Of a stretch of DNA of 64,000 nucleotides, positions 61,797 to 64,000 are shown one piece after another. The notes beneath the pieces were generated by a model. That model was given only the letters and a program-made list of their open reading frames with translations, was not told the DNA's origin and did no database searches. Both the position numbers and the translations under genes were made by a program. Where the stretch lies: the NCBI RefSeq assembly GCF_004135625.1, contig NZ_SDPV01000001.1, positions 1,486,501 through 1,550,500 on the forward strand, written 5' to 3'. Numbering within the stretch: the stretch's first letter is position 1; every line of letters starts with the position of its first letter. This stretch comes from Pelagerythrobacter rhizovicinus (GTDB lineage Bacteria > Pseudomonadota > Alphaproteobacteria > Sphingomonadales > Sphingomonadaceae).

Positions 61797-62507
61797 TCAG
61801 GCGCCGTCGGAGAGGTCGCCGAAAGCGTCCTCCACGCTCGGCTTCTTCGCCGGCGGCACGTCGGACTCGTCGTCCGGCGGATCGGCCTCGTCCGCCGGCT
61901 TGGCATCGGCGCTCTCGCCCGCGGCCTTCTCCTCGGCCGGTGCGTCGACCGGGCCAAGCAGCGCCGCAAGGCCGGCGAGCTGCTGGCTCATGACGCCGTC
62001 GACCGCCTGCGAGATCGGAGGGACCTCGTACCGCATGTAGCCGCCGACGACGTACTCGAAGGTGATCGCGGTGCCCTGCTCCACCTGGGCGAGCGCGATG
62101 GTGAGTACGCCGGTCACCGCCTCGCTCTGCAGCGGCCCGAGTGCACCGCGCATCCGCAGCGCCCTGTCGGGCGCGGCATGGACCACGATCATGTGCTGCG
62201 CGCTGCCGGCGAGGCCGACGTCGGCCCTGGTCTCGACTTCGGGGATGCGTTCGCAGAAGCAGCCGCCGGCCTGCGGGGTGAGCGAAAGGTTCGCCGCATC
62301 GCCCGACCAGGTGTGCGCCTCGTTCCACCACTTCGCCGGCGAGATCAGCGCCATCCACGTTTCGCGCGGCGTGGCTTCGACCACCACCGTGTCGCGGGTG
62401 ACGAAACCCGCCGCGTCCTGCTTCACCACTTTCGCTGCTACGGTAGCCGGCGCCAGCGCCGCGGCCCCGGCCGCCATCGCCAGCATGGCCATGCGAATCT
62501 TCGGCAT
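61797..62507 (-). CDS. Exported SRPBCC/START-like domain protein
   Basis: A 236-residue protein with a signal peptide (APATVAA-KV). The SRPBCC-type domain follows: an N-terminal RDTVVVEATPRETWMALISP strand-helix block, WWNEAHTWSGD, then hydrophobic strands. An acidic Pro/Ala/Asp-rich tail ends it. Such proteins bind lipids or other hydrophobic ligands; the ligand is unknown. It intervenes between adk and rpsM. Confidence 0.8.
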   Translation of the reverse strand: MPKIRMAMLAMAAGAAALAPATVAAKVVKQDAAGFVTRDTVVVEATPRETWMALISPAKWWNEAHTWSGDAANLSLTPQAGGCFCERIPEVETRADVGLAGSAQHMIVVHAAPDRALRMRGALGPLQSEAVTGVLTIALAQVEQGTAITFEYVVGGYMRYEVPPISQAVDGVMSQQLAGLAALLGPVDAPAEEKAAGESADAKPADEADPPDDESDVPPAKKPSVEDAFGDLSDGA

Positions 62508-62590
62508 CGTCAGTCCTCCCCTGCCGCGCAGCTATTCCATAGCTTGCGGCGTGCGCAAAGGCCCGCCGGCGATTGCGAGGGGGACAGCGG

Positions 62591-63235
62591 TCAGCCGAGG
62601 ATCGCGTCGATCGCGCGGGTCACGTCCTCGATGCCGGCCATGCCGTCGACCCGGCTGACGATCCCGCGTTCCTCGTAGATCGGCAGGATCGGCGCAGTCT
62701 TGGCCCGGTACTCGGCCATCCGGGTGCGGACGGTTTCCTCGTTGTCGTCGGGCCGGCGCTTGAACTCGGTGCTGCCGCACTTGTCGCACACGCCCGGAAC
62801 TTCGGGCTGCTTGAACGTGTCGTGGTAGCCCGTGCCGCACTGGGCGCAGGTGAAGCGGCCGGTGATGCGCTCGACCAGTGCATCCTCGTCGACCTCGAGC
62901 TCGATCACGTGATCGAGCGCGCGGCCGTGGCTGGCGAGAATGCGATCGAGTGACTCGGCCTGGCCGGCGGTGCGGGGATAACCGTCGAAGATCGCGCCGA
63001 CGTCATCGCCCATCGCGGTCAGCTCGGCATCGATCAGCTCGGATACGATCTCGTCCGAGACGAGCTCGCCGCGATCCATCACTTCCTTGGCCTTGAGACC
63101 GACGGGCGTGCCGTGCTTGACGGCGCCGCGCAGCATGTCGCCGGTCGAAAGCTGGCGCATGCCGCGCCGCTGCTCGAGCCGTTGCGCCTGCGTACCCTTG
63201 CCCGCCCCCGGAGGGCCCAAGAGGATGATGTCCAA
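62591..63235 (-). CDS. adk: Adenylate kinase (zinc LID type)
   Basis: Interconverts ATP and AMP with two ADP. The 214-residue long-form enzyme has the P-loop GPPGAGKGT at 7-15, FDGYPRT, and a LID with four cysteines (CAQCGTGYHD ... CDKCGS) that should bind zinc. The start codon is TTG at 63235, with AGGGGA 7 bases upstream. secY lies just upstream. Confidence 0.97.
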   Translation of the reverse strand: MDIILLGPPGAGKGTQAQRLEQRRGMRQLSTGDMLRGAVKHGTPVGLKAKEVMDRGELVSDEIVSELIDAELTAMGDDVGAIFDGYPRTAGQAESLDRILASHGRALDHVIELEVDEDALVERITGRFTCAQCGTGYHDTFKQPEVPGVCDKCGSTEFKRRPDDNEETVRTRMAEYRAKTAPILPIYEERGIVSRVDGMAGIEDVTRAIDAILG

Positions 63236-63265
63236 ACCGCTTCCCCTACTTTCTCGCCGGTTCGA

Positions 63266-64000
63266 TCAGCGCATGCGGCCCTTGAGCTTCGCCTTCTTGA
63301 TCAGGTCGCCATACTGGTGCGCCAGAAGGTGCGACTGGATCTGCGTGATCGTGTCGACGGTGACGTTGACCACGATCAGCAGGCTCGTGCCGCCCAGGAA
63401 CAGCGGGATGCCCGTCTGCGCGATCATGTATTCGGGGATCACGCAGACCAGGGTCAGGTAGATCGCGCCGATCACGGTGATGCGCGTGAGAACGTAGTCG
63501 AGATATTCGGTGGTCCGCTTGCCCGGCCGGATGCCGGGAATGAAGCCGCCGTTCTTCTTCAGGTTCTCGGCCGTCTCCTCCGGGTTGAAGACCACGGCGG
63601 TGTAGAAGAACGTGAAGAAGATGATGCCCGCGGCATAGAGCGCCATGTAGATCGGCTGTCCGTGCGCGAGGTACTGGTTGAGCCAGACGATCACGCTGCC
63701 AAACGTGCTCTCGGTGTCGACCTGGTTGCCGGCGAACTGGCTGATCGTCAGCGGCAGCAGCAGCAGCGAGCTGGCGAAGATCGGCGGAATGACGCCCGCC
63801 GTGTTGAGCTTGAGTGGCAGGTGCGAGCGGTCGGCCTGCATCATGCCGCGCTGCGTCGCACGCTTCGGATACTGGATCAGCAGGCGGCGCTGCGAACGCT
63901 CCATGAAGCAGATGAACAGAATCAGGATCACGACCATCGCCAGGAAGCCGACGATGAGCACCGGCGAGATCGAGCCGCTGCGGCCGCCCTCGAACAGGTT
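63266..64000 (-). CDS. secY: Preprotein translocase subunit SecY (partial, N-terminal part off window)
   Basis: C-terminal 244 codons of the SecYEG channel, entering in frame from the right edge. Landmarks are the loop with ERSQRRLLIQYPKRATQRGM, LPLKLNTAGVIPPIFASSLL, FNPEETAENLKKNGGFIPGI, RPGKRTTEYLDYVLTRIT, then GGTSLLIVVNVTVDTITQIQ and the basic C-terminus KAKLKGRMR. It is followed by adk in the usual order. Confidence 0.97.
   Translation of the reverse strand, partial: NLFEGGRSGSISPVLIVGFLAMVVILILFICFMERSQRRLLIQYPKRATQRGMMQADRSHLPLKLNTAGVIPPIFASSLLLLPLTISQFAGNQVDTESTFGSVIVWLNQYLAHGQPIYMALYAAGIIFFTFFYTAVVFNPEETAENLKKNGGFIPGIRPGKRTTEYLDYVLTRITVIGAIYLTLVCVIPEYMIAQTGIPLFLGGTSLLIVVNVTVDTITQIQSHLLAHQYGDLIKKAKLKGRMR

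Overview
The window is high-GC alphaproteobacterial chromosome, most likely Sphingomonadales and probably Erythrobacteraceae-like. The evidence is gene order (bamA-rseP-dxr-cdsA-uppS-frr-pyrH with tsf-rpsB nearby; pckA next to a divergent chvI-chvG-hprK cluster; mdh-sucD-sucA-sucB-lpd), the short HPr kinase, the LDH-type malate dehydrogenase and two perfect GTTC-N7-GTTC alphaproteobacterial SOS boxes. The species cannot be read from the sequence. Apart from one AT-rich gene (25095-26582) the coding style is uniform, and the content is mainly core housekeeping.

Layout. 1-6733 (minus strand): envelope biogenesis and translation-linked genes bamA (C-terminus off the window), rseP, dxr, cdsA, uppS, frr, pyrH. 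6817-9534: a membrane-anchored phosphoesterase, then tsf and rpsB. 9751-10162: a small SOS-controlled membrane protein. 10089-13966: phosphatidylethanolamine synthesis (psd, pssA), an Aur1-like PAP2 protein and a FabH-like synthase. 14036-16436: tRNA-Tyr, rlmB, a lipoprotein and a DUF937-like protein. 16472-21050: pckA, then the ChvI/ChvG two-component system and HPr kinase. 21051-21957: a 0.9 kb gene-free stretch with DnaA-box-like motifs and what looks like an undescribed structured RNA. 21958-31233: an accessory, repeat-rich region with rlpA, a terminase-small-subunit-like protein full of palindromic repeats, a microprotein, an AT-rich coiled-coil membrane protein, a duplicated uvrA 3' end, uvrA itself carrying an in-frame palindromic insertion, an HdeD-like protein and a DUF559 nuclease-like gene. 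31435-38472: thpR, an M3 peptidase, a btuB-type receptor behind a cobalamin riboswitch, and a SleB-type hydrolase. 38536-48714: a GGDEF/EAL protein and a TCA-cycle cluster. 48720-58651: a SEDS-like membrane protein, a DUF4403 lipoprotein, an amidase, a TRIC channel, two glycine-zipper paralogues, a prolyl oligopeptidase and a beta-lactamase-like hydrolase. 58851-64000 (minus): the end of the ribosomal-protein/secY operon (secY partial, adk, an SRPBCC protein, rpsM, rpsK, rpoA, rplQ).

How the genes work together. The first block makes the outer membrane and its lipid carriers, and PssA and Psd complete phosphatidylethanolamine synthesis. ChvG-ChvI-HprK with PckA links envelope and nutrient signalling to gluconeogenesis. 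mdh through lpd supplies a contiguous run of TCA-cycle enzymes, but sucC is not beside sucD. uvrA and the small membrane protein at 9881 share the same promoter layout, TTGAC[A/G]-N5-GAAC-N7-GAAC, so both should be LexA-controlled.

Most interesting signals: (1) the SOS-controlled membrane microprotein, a candidate division or checkpoint effector; (2) selfish-looking palindromes inside uvrA and inside the terminase-like gene; (3) a hairpin-rich RNA candidate at about 21270-21720 ending in an intrinsic terminator; (4) the AT-rich membrane protein beside a diverged tandem copy of the uvrA 3' end; (5) a degenerate SEDS (FtsW/RodA-like) protein.
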